Positions 1 through 9,830 of a DNA stretch of 64,000 nucleotides are shown here, piece after piece. The notes beneath the pieces were generated by a model. The model ran no database searches. It was given only the letters and a program-made list of their open reading frames with translations, and was not told the DNA's origin. The number at the start of each line of letters is the position of its first letter. The first letter of the stretch is position 1. The translations under genes and the position numbers were made by a program. The DNA is from Blastocladiella emersonii ATCC 22665 (Eukaryota; Blastocladiomycota; Blastocladiomycetes; Blastocladiales; Blastocladiaceae), in the NCBI GenBank assembly GCA_025594325.1, contig JANHCV010000008.1, forward strand, positions 806,001 to 870,000, read 5' to 3'.

Positions 1-672
1 GAGAGTGGTCGGTCGGACTGTCGCGCGATGCGATCAGATGGTCGAGGCACACACAATGGGTTTCTAGCGCAGAGCGCAGGGCGAGCGAGCAAGTGGTGAG
101 TGATCGGCCGTGTTCACGCGGTATTCTACCCAAAGCGACACGCCCCAGGTCGAGGTTGACCTACGACCCCGCCGCGTGACGCTCGCCGCCGACTTGAGCT
201 GGTCGTGCGCGTCGCGGCGCGTCGTGTTGTGGCTGGCCGGAGCTTGGTGGTCGTCGACCGACAGGGAAGACCACCACGCGCGCGTGATGTTGCCGCGGAA
301 CTCGCGGAAGTCGAGTCACAATTGCTGAGAGCATCGTGTTGAGCGTGAGCTTGGCCATGAACCGCAGTCAATGATCGAGATGACAACGGGCGTTGCAGTT
401 CTGGAGCGACCAACGTCGAGGCGCCCTGCCGCTTGAAGCAGTTGAAGCAGAGGAAGTTGAGCGTCGACGACGACAGCAAGTACGTGAGGCCCGGCGCGGC
501 CCAGCACGACCTGGCGGCTCGTACTGTGTTGTCAGCCGGAAGTCGTTGCGTAGCACTCGCCCTAGGTTCGAGCGATGCGTCATGATTCTGCGAACGGCGG
601 CGGGTTCCTTCGCGTACCGAATGATGCCACTCGCTCGCCGCGGGCTTGGCGCGCGCGTGAGCTCGGGGATGG
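1..672. other. No supported gene
   Basis: Open frames exist on both strands, but they are arginine/serine-rich composition artefacts of GC-rich DNA. I see no conserved motif, no splice pattern and no similarity to the families elsewhere in the window that I would defend. The last part is presumably the 5' flank of the family C gene that starts at 673. Confidence 0.5.
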
Positions 673-2520
673 ATGAGTATGGCCATTGGCGCCGCCACGG
701 CTATTTCTACTTGCTCCGCGAGTAAAGACGGCGCTCCGACGTATAACGCAATTGTGCCCGAGTCGCCCGAGCAATGCGCGCTGCTCGAGGTCATGAACTG
801 CCGAGCCAGGACTTTTCAAGCTATTATGCACTCCCGCTTGTCAGCCTTGGGGCCGGCTCAACCACCGCATGTGATGGATCTAACGCGCAAGCTCCTTGTT
901 GTGGAACAAGCGCATGTTCGAGTGGACCTGCTTCCGTCTCCAGCTGCTCATTCGGCTCACACAGATGCACTTGCATCGCCGTGTGATCCTCAAAATACGA
1001 AGCCTGACATGCCACTTGGCTTTGAAGTACCTCCGCCTGCTGCTCCTCGGTTGGCTCGCGCGGATGCGGTTGCCTCGCCTTCCGCTCATCAAGAGACAAA
1101 GCTTGACACACCAAATGGCTCTGACTTGCCTCTATCGTCCCCTCGTCAGCCGTTTCGCGCGGATGCGCTTGCCTCGCCGTCCGCTCATGAAGACACACAG
1201 CTTGACGAACCGCGTGATCTTGAATCGCATCATGCGACTCCTTCACACATAACTTCCGATACGAGTAACAGCAGCGTAACCCCTCTCGCTCAGCCTGCGC
1301 TGTCGACGACTTCAACTCGTACTTTGGAGGCAATCATTGATGCAGCGGATTTCCAGTTTACGACCTTCCAGCCGCTTTCCGATCGCGCTGGACCGGAAAT
1401 CAAAGCCATGATTACAGCACTAACCACGGCCAGCGTCCCGCCCGGCCAGCTAGCCCGCGCGCTGCTCTTGACTCGATCCCTTTCCCGAGTTCCGCGCAAC
1501 ATTTACCATGCTTTTGCGATCGTTTTGGATCCAGATATGCCCGACGACTACGCGCGTGATGCTGTGCTTGCCGTATTCTGTCCGCGGCGGCCCAAGTGGG
1601 TTTCCCAGTGGCTCGAGTTTCGCGTCGAGCGCGGCGCGGATCGCTTGAGCGCACTCGAGCAAACTCGGTCGATTCTGCGCAATGTTCCCGGATGGAGCCC
1701 GGCCCGCGAGCGGCTTCCGCACGTCAAACGGCTTGTTGCGGAGCGGATTGACGGCGCGAATTTCAACAACTTGTTTGACGTTTTCATGGATCGGGATCAG
1801 ACGCTTGGTGACCTTTTTACGGCTTGTCTTGGGGCGACTTCTACACGCGCGGGCAATGCAGCCAACGATCGCCCGGTGCGGGAGATCAAGGTTCAATCAC
1901 GGACTGCCAGTGAAGCGATTTCAAACTCCGCTGAACAATGGCCAGCGAAACGGTCTCGCTGGCTCGCTTCGCCGCGACCTTCGTCGCCGAGGATCGCTGA
2001 GCCTGCGACTGCTGAGCCCGCGTATGTATCAATCGCGGCGCTGCGCCCATCGCCGGTCCCCGGCCTTACCTGCGTCTACTGCATCGCGCGGTTGAGCCTC
2101 AGCCCGCTACCCAACCCGCTTCTGCATATTCGCCCGCACTGCGAAGTGACTTGCTGGCAACTATCAAACGTCCAGAATGTCTCGATCGCTATCTACCAGG
2201 CACTGCGCTCCCTGCCTGAACCCGAGCGGATCCTGATCCGACTGCCCCCGAAGCAGGATGGTTTGGCCAAGCTGCGCGAGTATTTGCGCACGCTGGAAGT
2301 CGAGCTCGCGCGAGTGAGCACCACACGCGCGCAGTGGCTTGCGCACGCTGCAATTGCAGCGATGACACGGCTTCCGCAGAGACCGCTCATGAAAATTGCA
2401 CCCCGCGTCTTGCTGCTTGTGGAGGGCATGCAAACGTCCCGAGACGATCAATCTACTCGGGCCGCGTTCAAGGTCGGCGCGGACTATCTCGCGCAGCAGC
2501 AGCGCGCTGGACGGCTGTGA
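673..2520 (+). CDS. Family C protein C1, Gag-like layout with CCHC-type knuckle
   Basis: Intronless, 615 aa; function unknown. The start at 673 is the first ATG in the frame; ATG 679 is also possible. Residues about 35-60 hold a helix (LLEVMNCRAR...) that recurs in the paralogues at 54776 and 61976. Residues about 95-190 contain three 33-residue proline-rich repeats. Residues about 220-400 form a helical region with the family motif (VPRNIYHAFAI...MPDDYAR). Near residue 460 is C-x2-C-x18-H-x4-C, a zinc-knuckle-like pattern with an unusually long loop. Order and knuckle recall retrotransposon Gag, but no protease, reverse transcriptase or integrase frame lies nearby, so a cellular or domesticated gene is as likely. 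The family grouping rests on alignment by eye. Confidence 0.72.
   Translation: MSMAIGAATAISTCSASKDGAPTYNAIVPESPEQCALLEVMNCRARTFQAIMHSRLSALGPAQPPHVMDLTRKLLVVEQAHVRVDLLPSPAAHSAHTDALASPCDPQNTKPDMPLGFEVPPPAAPRLARADAVASPSAHQETKLDTPNGSDLPLSSPRQPFRADALASPSAHEDTQLDEPRDLESHHATPSHITSDTSNSSVTPLAQPALSTTSTRTLEAIIDAADFQFTTFQPLSDRAGPEIKAMITALTTASVPPGQLARALLLTRSLSRVPRNIYHAFAIVLDPDMPDDYARDAVLAVFCPRRPKWVSQWLEFRVERGADRLSALEQTRSILRNVPGWSPARERLPHVKRLVAERIDGANFNNLFDVFMDRDQTLGDLFTACLGATSTRAGNAANDRPVREIKVQSRTASEAISNSAEQWPAKRSRWLASPRPSSPRIAEPATAEPAYVSIAALRPSPVPGLTCVYCIARLSLSPLPNPLLHIRPHCEVTCWQLSNVQNVSIAIYQALRSLPEPERILIRLPPKQDGLAKLREYLRTLEVELARVSTTRAQWLAHAAIAAMTRLPQRPLMKIAPRVLLLVEGMQTSRDDQSTRAAFKVGADYLAQQQRAGRL
964..1235 (+). 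repeat. Three 99-bp in-frame tandem repeats in C1
   Basis: Units begin at 964, 1063 and 1162, an exact 99-nt period. Each encodes a version of DALASPSAHEDTQLD-x-P followed by a proline-rich spacer. Because the period is a multiple of three the frame is kept. The paralogues at 54776 and 61976 lack these repeats. Confidence 0.85.
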
Positions 2521-2632
2521 GAGTCCGACAGGACGGACTGAGAAGTATATAATGGAAATATATTGAAGTACCCTCACCCTTCTACGAACAAACCTCAGCC
2601 TCTAGACGTGGCCATCATTGGTGTGGCGAATA

Positions 2633-2653
2633 CGCGATGCGCCACATCACGTG
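2633..2653 (+). promoter_or_regulatory. Shared upstream box, relic copy
   Basis: CGCGATGCGCCACATCACGTG closely matches the gene-sense shared box CGCGTTGCGCCACTCACGTG. It lies 89 bp before an ATG at 2742 that opens a short frame resembling a family C start. Confidence 0.5.
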
Positions 2654-2741
2654 TGGCTCCGCCCCACGCTCGCGGACGCGTTTCTCGTTTCGAACGCGTC
2701 CCTCGCAAAAAACGTCTTCTCTCATCTCCCCCGAATACTGC

Positions 2742-2960
2742 TATGAAGACTTCGACGAGACTCCTTGCATTATGTCGACTGGATCACTGTCAAGCGAGGG
2801 TTGGAGCAAAACGGCAACTTGCGACCAACGTTGATCGCGCAGGAGGCGGCCCTTCGCGCCACGTTGAATCGTGGCGCATCGCGCATGCAATCCGCTTCGA
2901 CGTTGCGACTTAATTCTAGTTGCGACTTAATTCTAGTGCTTCTCCTCATGTGATCTCGGG
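2742..2960 (+). pseudogene. Possible relic of a family C 5' end
   Basis: ATGAAGACTTCGACGAGACT followed by CCTTGCAT resembles the starts of C2 (ATGAATACACG...ACTCCATGCAAT) and C3 (ATGAAAACACATG...ACTCCACGCAAT), and a shared box sits upstream at the usual distance. The frame has no helix, MPD motif or knuckle. I infer a decayed 5' fragment; a chance match is possible. Confidence 0.35.
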
Positions 2961-4848
2961 CCTTGGCATGTTCGCGAACCAGGCCAGCACAGATCACGCT
3001 AGCGTCGCCGGCTCTTCCGCTCATGATGCGACCGAACTCCGAGCCTCAATCAATCAACCAAACCCCGGCTCGACTTACTCTGCTCTATCTTCGTTCTCGC
3101 GCGTCCCTTCGAGAATCACACATCGGCCACAGCGGTTTCGCGCGCGTCTGGTCATCGCAAAACGGGCTCGCTTGACAGGGTGGGAAATTTTCAGCAAGCG
3201 GCTCAACGGGCTGGAGCTCGGCCGAGAGTGGGCAAGCACGAGGCTGGTGCGGCCGCTCTTCGTCATCCTTGACCAAGCTTGAGAGGCTGAGTGGCGAGTG
3301 TGGCTGAGCGTGACGCAACTTGAGGAAATGCGTTGCAATCTCACCCAAGCACGGCGAAGCTAGGCCCAGCACGGTGGCGAGCGGGACAAGGACGGCCAAG
3401 GATGAGAGCGGGTCGCTCAAGCTTGGCGAAGCTTGCCCAAGGATGGCTCACTTGGTGCGAAGCTTCCGTGGAAGGGGCTTCAGACGGAAATCGCGGGGAC
3501 GCGGTCCTTTCTTTGTGACATTGCTGTGATTGCCAAATCCGACAGAAAGAAACGGAAACAGGTGAGTTGCTGCCTCGCGAGATGCTGTCAAAAAGTCGCG
3601 ACGCGCCACACACGTGAGGGGTCGGGACGCGTTTCCCTCGAAGCAGATCCCGCGTGTAATACCGCGCAACTCAAACGCCAGTGGCTGAAGGAAGTTGGGA
3701 CAGCTGAGATATGTCTTGTGCAAGCATCAAACGCGCATGTATCAACTTTCTGTCAAACTCGGGCGCTTCCGATTCAATCCTCCTCCCGAAATGACCGCGG
3801 TGATTCAGGGCTCCAAACGACCACAACACAACACAACACAACATATCAGAGGCGCCAGCGTCGTCGGTAAATGAGCGATATTCGCGAAAACACAGGGCGC
3901 GGGTCAACTGGGGCAAAAGCGAGTGCGTGCGATGGCGACAGTAAGACGTGACTCGCACACGCGGCGCGGACTTTTCACGGCGCCCGTACAAGTCTCGTCG
4001 ATGAGAGGGGCCTATCGCAAGCAATCGCAGCCCAATTCAAGCAGTGTCGATGATGGACAGCAAAGAGTTACGATACGCTTCACGAGTCAAGCTTGAGCAG
4101 GGCAAGACCAATCGCGCTGAATCCGTGAACGAAGTAACAGGGATGAGCTTGGCTCTTCATGCGAAGATGTCGTAGTGAAAGTATGCCCACGCAGACCAAT
4201 CAGTGGTCAACGGAGGATATTTGACCCGAATGCGGACGAGACCAAGGCAATGATCGAACCTGGGAAGATTCTTTGGATGGCATTGAAACGTCACATGCTA
4301 CCAATGTTATGCGCACAGGGTAGTGAACATGCGCGACGGTGAACACGGTCGTCCACATAGACAAGTCCACCACCGTGCGGTGAAGTAGCGTGGAAACAGT
4401 GCCGCCGAGTGTGCACGCTGGTGCGCAGTGAGCCTGCGGCCTCGAGAAACGAAAGTTGCACTTCGGCCAAGAAGATTGGACCCCGGCGATCAGAAAACAA
4501 CTCGAATCAACGACATCAACCGAGTAAATCAGCTGATCACCTTCCGCCTTCGAACCGCTGGTCGATGCGCGTGTCGCGGCGAGAGTCGCGGACTCGTCGC
4601 CCGCCAAGTTGGGCCAGAACGTGCAAATGTGGCACTGATGGTGACCAGAAGCCAGTCTTGAACATATTGCAGCAAGTCTAGTTCATTGGATTCCGTGCAA
4701 AGCAGATATTCATGGGGGGTGACTGGTGAAGGGACTCGACACGGCGACCGCAGCTCGCAAAGTTCACCGCGGCGCAGTGCTGGCTCCTCCCATCAGAACA
4801 CTATCCCTCCCGTCAGCCAGATCCTCAGCACGCGATTGTATCCATCAA
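2961..4848. other. Long intergenic stretch without a supported gene
   Basis: No coding region is supported. Between about 3240 and 3480 there are many AAGCTTG-, GGCGAAGC- and CAAGGATG-like words and one box-like string (GAGTGGCGAGTGTGGC near 3290). At 3826-3843 there is a short ACAAC microsatellite. Around 4325-4370 the minus strand reads a phrase like family A exon 1 (TTVFTVA), possibly a decayed copy. The rest shows nothing I recognise. Confidence 0.5.
3826..3843. repeat. (ACAAC)n microsatellite
   Basis: About four consecutive copies of a CACAA/ACAAC pentanucleotide in the gene-poor interval. Confidence 0.7.
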
Positions 4849-5857
4849 TCAGACACGCTCCCCGCGAAGCCACGCGTCGATCCCCATGACCTCGGCGTCC
4901 CATTCGGTGGCCAGCACCAGCTGCTCGTCGTCACGCTCCGCGAACGAGTCATTCTCCATCGGCACGTCCAGCAGCTTGGTGATGATCAGCGTGAGCGGCG
5001 GTGGCGGGGTCGACGTGTCCTGGAGGATGCGCGTCGTCATCTTGGATTCGAGAGACTTGAGCAGGTCCTTTGGCGACAGGTCTCGCGGCGCGTACTGAAC
5101 GAGCTCGCTGCGAGGCGCGTAGTGGACGGGCTCGAAGGGCGGCGCGTCCAGTTCGGACTCTGGACTCGCACTTAGCGAACTACGACGTGAATCGCTCGGA
5201 GAACCGCATTGCGGACTGCTGCTTGGCGAACCCGGCGAACTGCTTAGTGGGCTGGGCGGCGCGGTGTCGAACGAGTCCAGGAGGGACCCCATGCCCGCGA
5301 GCATCCCCTGGATCCCAAACCCGCCGCCCTGGTTGAGCGGGAGCCAGTAGTCCACGGGCACGGGCTGGAGCTTGACCTGGACAGGATGGCGGCCGGGCGT
5401 GTCGGGCGCATCGTTGTCGATGCCGTGGGCGGCGGCGAACCTCGCGTCGAACGTGTAGATGTGCACGTCGAAGCGCCACGGCGCGCCAGGCGGCAGCGGA
5501 GCGAAGAACACGCGCGCGAGGCCGGCGGTCCACGCCTGGTCGACGACGTAGACGGGGATGGTGGTGACGGTCGAGCCCGTTAGGGCGGGCATCTTGGCGA
5601 GGCGGGCGAGCAGCTTGCGGGTCAGCGGGACGCGGTCAGTCGCATGGTCCGGCGGGATCACCATGTTGGCCATGAGGGAGGTCGGGTCGACGCCGGACTG
5701 CGCGCTAAACCGGCGAGATGATGCATCAGCTGTGTGCTCGGTGGTACGGCCCCTCAAGAATCAACACGTACGCGACGGTGAACAGGTCGTCGCGCGTCGT
5801 GCACCGCGGGCGCGGCGGCCAGTTGAACGCGACGTCGGGCGCAGCGGAGCTCAGCAT
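4849..5857 (-). CDS. Family A protein A1, unknown function (two exons)
   Basis: Exon 1 is 5772-5857 and exon 2 is 4849-5704. The 67-nt intron has a GTACGT donor and a TTTAG acceptor; joining gives ...LFTVA-AQSGVDP... and a protein of 313 aa. The first ~150 residues are almost identical to A3 (17731-18610). They include a proline-rich start, the PLTRKLLARLAKMP segment and a beta-rich stretch (TTIPVYVVDQAW, RVFFAPLPPG, RFDVHIYTFD). The middle (about 160-215) is a Ser/Pro-rich insert absent from A3. The C-terminal ~90 residues (LSPKDLLKSLESKM, PPPPLTLIITKLLD, WDAEVMGIDAWL) are conserved again. I do not recognise the fold. Confidence 0.75.
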
Positions 5858-6631
5858 GGTTGATTCGTTGCAGTATGTGTGTGGGTTTGAGACGTTACGT
5901 CGTGCTCGCGTATCGGTGAGCGAGCGCTCGCTGGTCGCAGCTCGAAGCGACCTGGCAACGCAGTCAGCTGACCACGCGTCGATCACTTTCGCCTCGCGGC
6001 GACGGCTCCGCGGAGCCACCTCGCGCCACCCTGTTGCGAGGCCCTGCCCAGGCGCGGTGTGTAGAACCCGTTCATATTCACCTTCAAGACCAGCTTGTAA
6101 CGCAGCCCGCGATGCTCCACATCAAGCGAACGTTGAGGCCGGACGCACCACCAATCCTCGCCAGCAGCAAAGTCCGGTCAGAACCCCTGGTCCGGTTCAA
6201 CGCGACGCGCCGAGCACCAGAAGCGTCGATGACACGGTGCGCCTTCCTCGAACAATGGCTCGATCACGCGGCGCCGCCGCTCATGCAAGTCGTGCGCGAG
6301 CGTGCATGGGTCATGCGGCCACGTTTCCGCGTCCACGCGACCTATCTGGGGAGCTCCGTTGTCCGTGACCTGCCCCGTGAACAGTTGTCCGCGCGACCTT
6401 AAGTCCCTTCCTCAAGTCATGCGGCCAGGTCAGGTCGACTCGGCCGAGTGCGCACGCGCAAATCGTGGCCTCTACGAGCACACGCACGCGAGTTCGTGGT
6501 CCATGTGGCCGACGCGTCGACCTCGCGCGCGCGCGCGCTCCCGGTCGGTGACCTCGCCCCATGATCCGGCGCAGCAGCGAAAACGTGGATTTGCGCGAGC
6601 GAGGCGCGATGGACAGTCCCAGTGCCGAACC

Positions 6632-6639
6632 GATAAATA
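6632..6639 (+). promoter_or_regulatory. TATA-like element of the subtilase gene
   Basis: GATAAATA about 110 bp upstream of the subtilase start codon, in otherwise GC-rich sequence. This is a plausible core promoter; no transcript evidence is available. Confidence 0.4.
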
Positions 6640-6718
6640 CCGGCCGCCCCCCGCTCACTCCCCAAGTCGGCTCGACACAAGCAATAGAGCAGGCTCGACC
6701 GCTAGAACCCATAGACAC

Positions 6719-6748
6719 CCCACCACCACCACCACCACCACCACCACC
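6719..6748 (+). repeat. (CAC)n run directly before the subtilase ATG
   Basis: About ten CAC units abut the start codon at 6749, giving an A/C-only leader. It lies in the 5' UTR if the signal-peptide ATG is the true start. Confidence 0.75.
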
Positions 6749-7942
6749 ATGCAGATCAAGGCCCTCATCGCTGCGCTCGCGCTCGTTCTCGCCACGGCCT
6801 CGTCGACCGAGGCGGCGCCCAACAACGGCGTGCGCGCACCCGTGTCGCTCAAGGACCGGTACATCATCACGCTCAAGCGCGACACCGACTTCAAGACCTT
6901 CTCGCGTGCGCTCAAGGCCGAGGTCGCCGCCGAGAACGCGCGCGAGTCGAGCAACGGCGGCGTCGTGTCCAAGATCGACCACGAGTTCCAGATCTCGGGC
7001 GACTTTAAGGGCTACGCCGGCACCTTCGCGCCGTCGCTCATCAAGCGGCTGCAGGCGCACGGCAAGGTGGCGGCCGTCGAGGCCGATGCCACCGTGTACG
7101 CGACGGCGGTGCAGTCGCCCGCGGGGTCGTGGGGCCTGACGCGCATCTCGCAGCGCGACCTCAACCTGTCGGCGGGTTACGAGTACCCGGACCGCGCGGG
7201 CGAGGGCGCCACGGCCTACGTCATTGACACGGGCGTGCTCGTCTCGCACTCCGAGTTCGAGGGCCGCGCCAGCTTCGGGTTCAAGGCCGACGCGTCGTGG
7301 TCCGACGGCGACGGCAACGGGCACGGCACGCACGTCGCGGGGACGATTGCGTCCAAGCGATTCGGTGTCGCCAAGGCCGCTTCGATCGTCGCGGTCAAGG
7401 TGCTCGGCGATGACGGCAGCGGCACCAACTCGGGCGTGATCGCCGGCATCAACTGGGTCGCGGCGCAGGCGCGCGACGCGGGCCGCACCGTGGTGGCCAA
7501 CATGTCGCTCGGTGGGGGCAAATCGGCGGCCATGAACGCGGCCATCAAGTCGCTCGTCGAGTCGGGCGTGGTGGCGGTCGTGGCCGCGGGCAACGAGTCG
7601 CAGGACGCGTGCAACGTGTCGCCGTCCTCGGAGCCGTCGGCCGTCACCGTGGCGTCGTCGAACAAGGCCGACGCGCTGTCGTCCTTCTCCAACTACGGCG
7701 AGTGCGTCGACATCATCGCACCCGGGTCTTCCATCACTTCCACGTGGAACAACGGCGGCACCAGCACCATCTCGGGCACGTCCATGGCGTCGCCGCACGT
7801 CGCGGGCGCCGCGAGTCTGATCCTCGGCGACAACCCCGAGTTCTCGGTCGACGAGGTCGTCGCGCAGCTGGTCGGTAACGCCACGCCCAACAAGATCAAG
7901 GGCACCAAGAACTCGGTGAACAAGCTCCTCTACGTGAACTAG
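6749..7942 (+). CDS. Secreted proteinase K-type subtilisin-like serine protease (S8A)
   Basis: 397 aa, intronless. The start at 6749 is chosen because it opens a signal peptide (residues 1-22, hydrophobic core LIAALALVLATA); the same frame continues upstream without motifs. Residues ~35-118 match an inhibitor I9 propeptide (RYIITLKRDTD, VAAVEADATV). The mature enzyme should begin near 119-125 (GSWGLTRIS, like proteinase K). The triad is D160 (YVIDTGV), H192 (GHGTHVAGT) and S345 (GTSMASPHVAG), with oxyanion N282 (AAGNES). All key residues are intact. It is expected to be exported, self-processed and to degrade extracellular protein. The flanking genes suggest no pathway. Confidence 0.95.
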   Translation: MQIKALIAALALVLATASSTEAAPNNGVRAPVSLKDRYIITLKRDTDFKTFSRALKAEVAAENARESSNGGVVSKIDHEFQISGDFKGYAGTFAPSLIKRLQAHGKVAAVEADATVYATAVQSPAGSWGLTRISQRDLNLSAGYEYPDRAGEGATAYVIDTGVLVSHSEFEGRASFGFKADASWSDGDGNGHGTHVAGTIASKRFGVAKAASIVAVKVLGDDGSGTNSGVIAGINWVAAQARDAGRTVVANMSLGGGKSAAMNAAIKSLVESGVVAVVAAGNESQDACNVSPSSEPSAVTVASSNKADALSSFSNYGECVDIIAPGSSITSTWNNGGTSTISGTSMASPHVAGAASLILGDNPEFSVDEVVAQLVGNATPNKIKGTKNSVNKLLYVN

Positions 7943-8127
7943 AGTCATCTCGAGCTTGAATACATGTGTTGCATCGAGTCTTTGTAATCACCGACGACTT
8001 TGTGGAAGCTTCAGGGGGAGAAGAGGAGGGCGAGGCGAGCAGAAGAGGGTGGCGGTGGCGCTCACGAGACCTGAGACACGCGTCGCTTTCCTTCGCGGCT
8101 CGCGGCCGAGCGCGCTCTCTCTCTCTC

Positions 8128-9609
8128 ATGCTGGCGTCAATGGAACCGAATGGAAATCCTAAACTGAAGCAAAACTTGATGCAACCGCACACTGGCCACG
8201 GGCAGCCCGCTTCCTCGCTCAAGCTGCCCAAAGACTTTGAGTCGATTCTTGTTCATGCCGCGAACCTGTGCGCGTACTGCGACAAGCCGGCCGATCTTGC
8301 CCGCTTCTCTCGCGTCATGCTGCGTCGGAATGCTCCCCGCGTCCTTGATGCCATCGTCGGCCGGTGATAAATTCGACGTGTACGCAGCAATCGAGCGCGA
8401 GGACTTGGTCCGCCTGCGGCTCTGGCACGCGGCGGGTCACTCGTTTCCCGATGATCTCATGGAAGCGTTGGAACAGGCATATAGAGACGGCCAGTTTGCT
8501 TTTCTCGACGCGTGGCGCGCGGCTAAGCGCTTCCCATCTCACCCGCCCACTTTGAGAGCCTCTTTTACGTCTTCATTCACGAGGTGCGCTGCGATACTCT
8601 ACCACGAGAATTTTGCACCACAGAGTTCTGACTTTCGGGACCCCGCTAGTCGCAATCCGGTTACTGGAACGCAGGTGACTACCGCGCGAGGCAAGGGCCA
8701 GGAGGCGTGGTCAGCGATACCCTGATCGACATGCAATTCGTCCGCATTGAGCTTCATGAGATAAACTTAGCGCACAAGCTTCTGTTCAACTCTCGCGTGG
8801 TCTTCACACGCCTCGCGCTCGTAAACTGCTGTATTCCCCTGCCCTTCCTTGCCAAGTTGGCCGCTGCAACCTCGGGCCTCCTGTCGCTCAACCTGAGCTA
8901 CACTCTCATTCACCCGTACGGCGATATCAAGGAAGGTCAGGACTGGCTGCCCGATTCCATCACCCATCTCGTTTTCACAGGCATTCAGTTTGGTGGCGAA
9001 CTGTGGCCGTTGCGCCGTCTACCTGTCAAGCTCGAGGTGCTCAAGCTCAAGGAGCGCCGCTTGTTGGATCCTCGGGTCGCGCTCAATCTTGCATTTCGCC
9101 TGCCCGCATCGCTTAAAACTCTCGACATGCCGTTCGCTGAGTGGGACGCCGGTTCTGCTGCAGCGCTCGCAGTTTGCATCCCGCTGACGCTTCGAACGAT
9201 GATAGCAAGCGTGACCCTCATGACGGGCGAGTTGGGAGCTCACTTCATTCCCCTACTTTCGCCGTCTCTCAAGGAGTTGACTCTGTTCGGCGCCTCGGAC
9301 GTCCCAGTTCAGCACGTCTTTCCGGGTCTCACCGACTTACATGTCATTGCTGCGGGACTGAGTGGTCCGAGTCTCAAATGGCTTGTACCCAAGCTCCCGC
9401 AATCCCTTTGCACTCTCAATCTCAGCAACAACCGCCTCACGTCCTTAAATTACGCCGCGCTTGCATCGAACATCCCGCGCGGCCTTGCCAAGCTCGAAAT
9501 CAACGACACGGACATGGACCTGTCTGCCGCGCAACAAATCGCCAAACAAAAATCGGAAATCGGAAATCGCGGATCGCAAATTGTGCGGCCAGCTGCAAAT
9601 TTTCACTAA
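8128..9609 (+). pseudogene. F-box/ankyrin-like head plus LRR protein, frame-disrupted
   Basis: Three frames together read as one protein. 8128-8364 gives an F-box-like head (LPKDFESILVHAANL...ARFSRVMLRRN). Frame 2 from about 8366 continues as ankyrin-like helices (FDVYAAIEREDLVRLRLWHA...). Frame 1 from about 8650 holds leucine-rich repeats (SLKTLDM, SLKELTLFG, SLCTLNLSNNRLTSL). The first switch needs a one-base shift near 8365 (CGG TGA TAA against GGT GAT AAA) and is too tight for an intron. The second, between 8560 and 8650, could be an intron, but no phase-compatible GT-AG pair was found. I infer a pseudogene; a base-call error could explain the first break. An LRR-only protein could still start at ATG 8731. 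Confidence 0.6.
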
Positions 9610-9830
9610 ATTCTTGGGCCAGGTCGGGTGAGGGTTGAAATTTCGAACATAGATTTCCGTTGAATCCGATATATGAGCGTGGTGGGGAGGTCAGGGGGAT
9701 TTTTCGCTGGTGGTCGTGGTGGTTGGAGTTGCCCTTCAAGAAAGTTGGACTTTTCACCACAACGGCTCAGTCGATTGCACTGTTCTCGACGGTGATTTAG
9801 GACGAATTCAAGGCATGTATCACGGGGAAA

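Larger units (their letters stand above)
5858..6748. other. Family A and subtilase upstream regions, otherwise empty
   Basis: The first ~135 bp repeat the 5' flank of A3 in inverted form, including a TCAGCTGA palindrome. Open frames at 6034-6402 and upstream of the subtilase ATG have no recognisable motif. A TATA-like GATAAATA is at 6632-6639, and a (CAC)n run ends at the subtilase ATG. Confidence 0.55.

Noticed and set aside
126-794. 222-aa minus-strand frame at the left edge
   Set aside because: Low-complexity Arg/Ser/Thr sequence, overlapping the start of family C gene C1, no motif.
6311-7948. 545-aa frame antisense to the subtilase
   Set aside because: A shadow of the highly biased protease gene; no motif, while the sense strand has the full catalytic triad.
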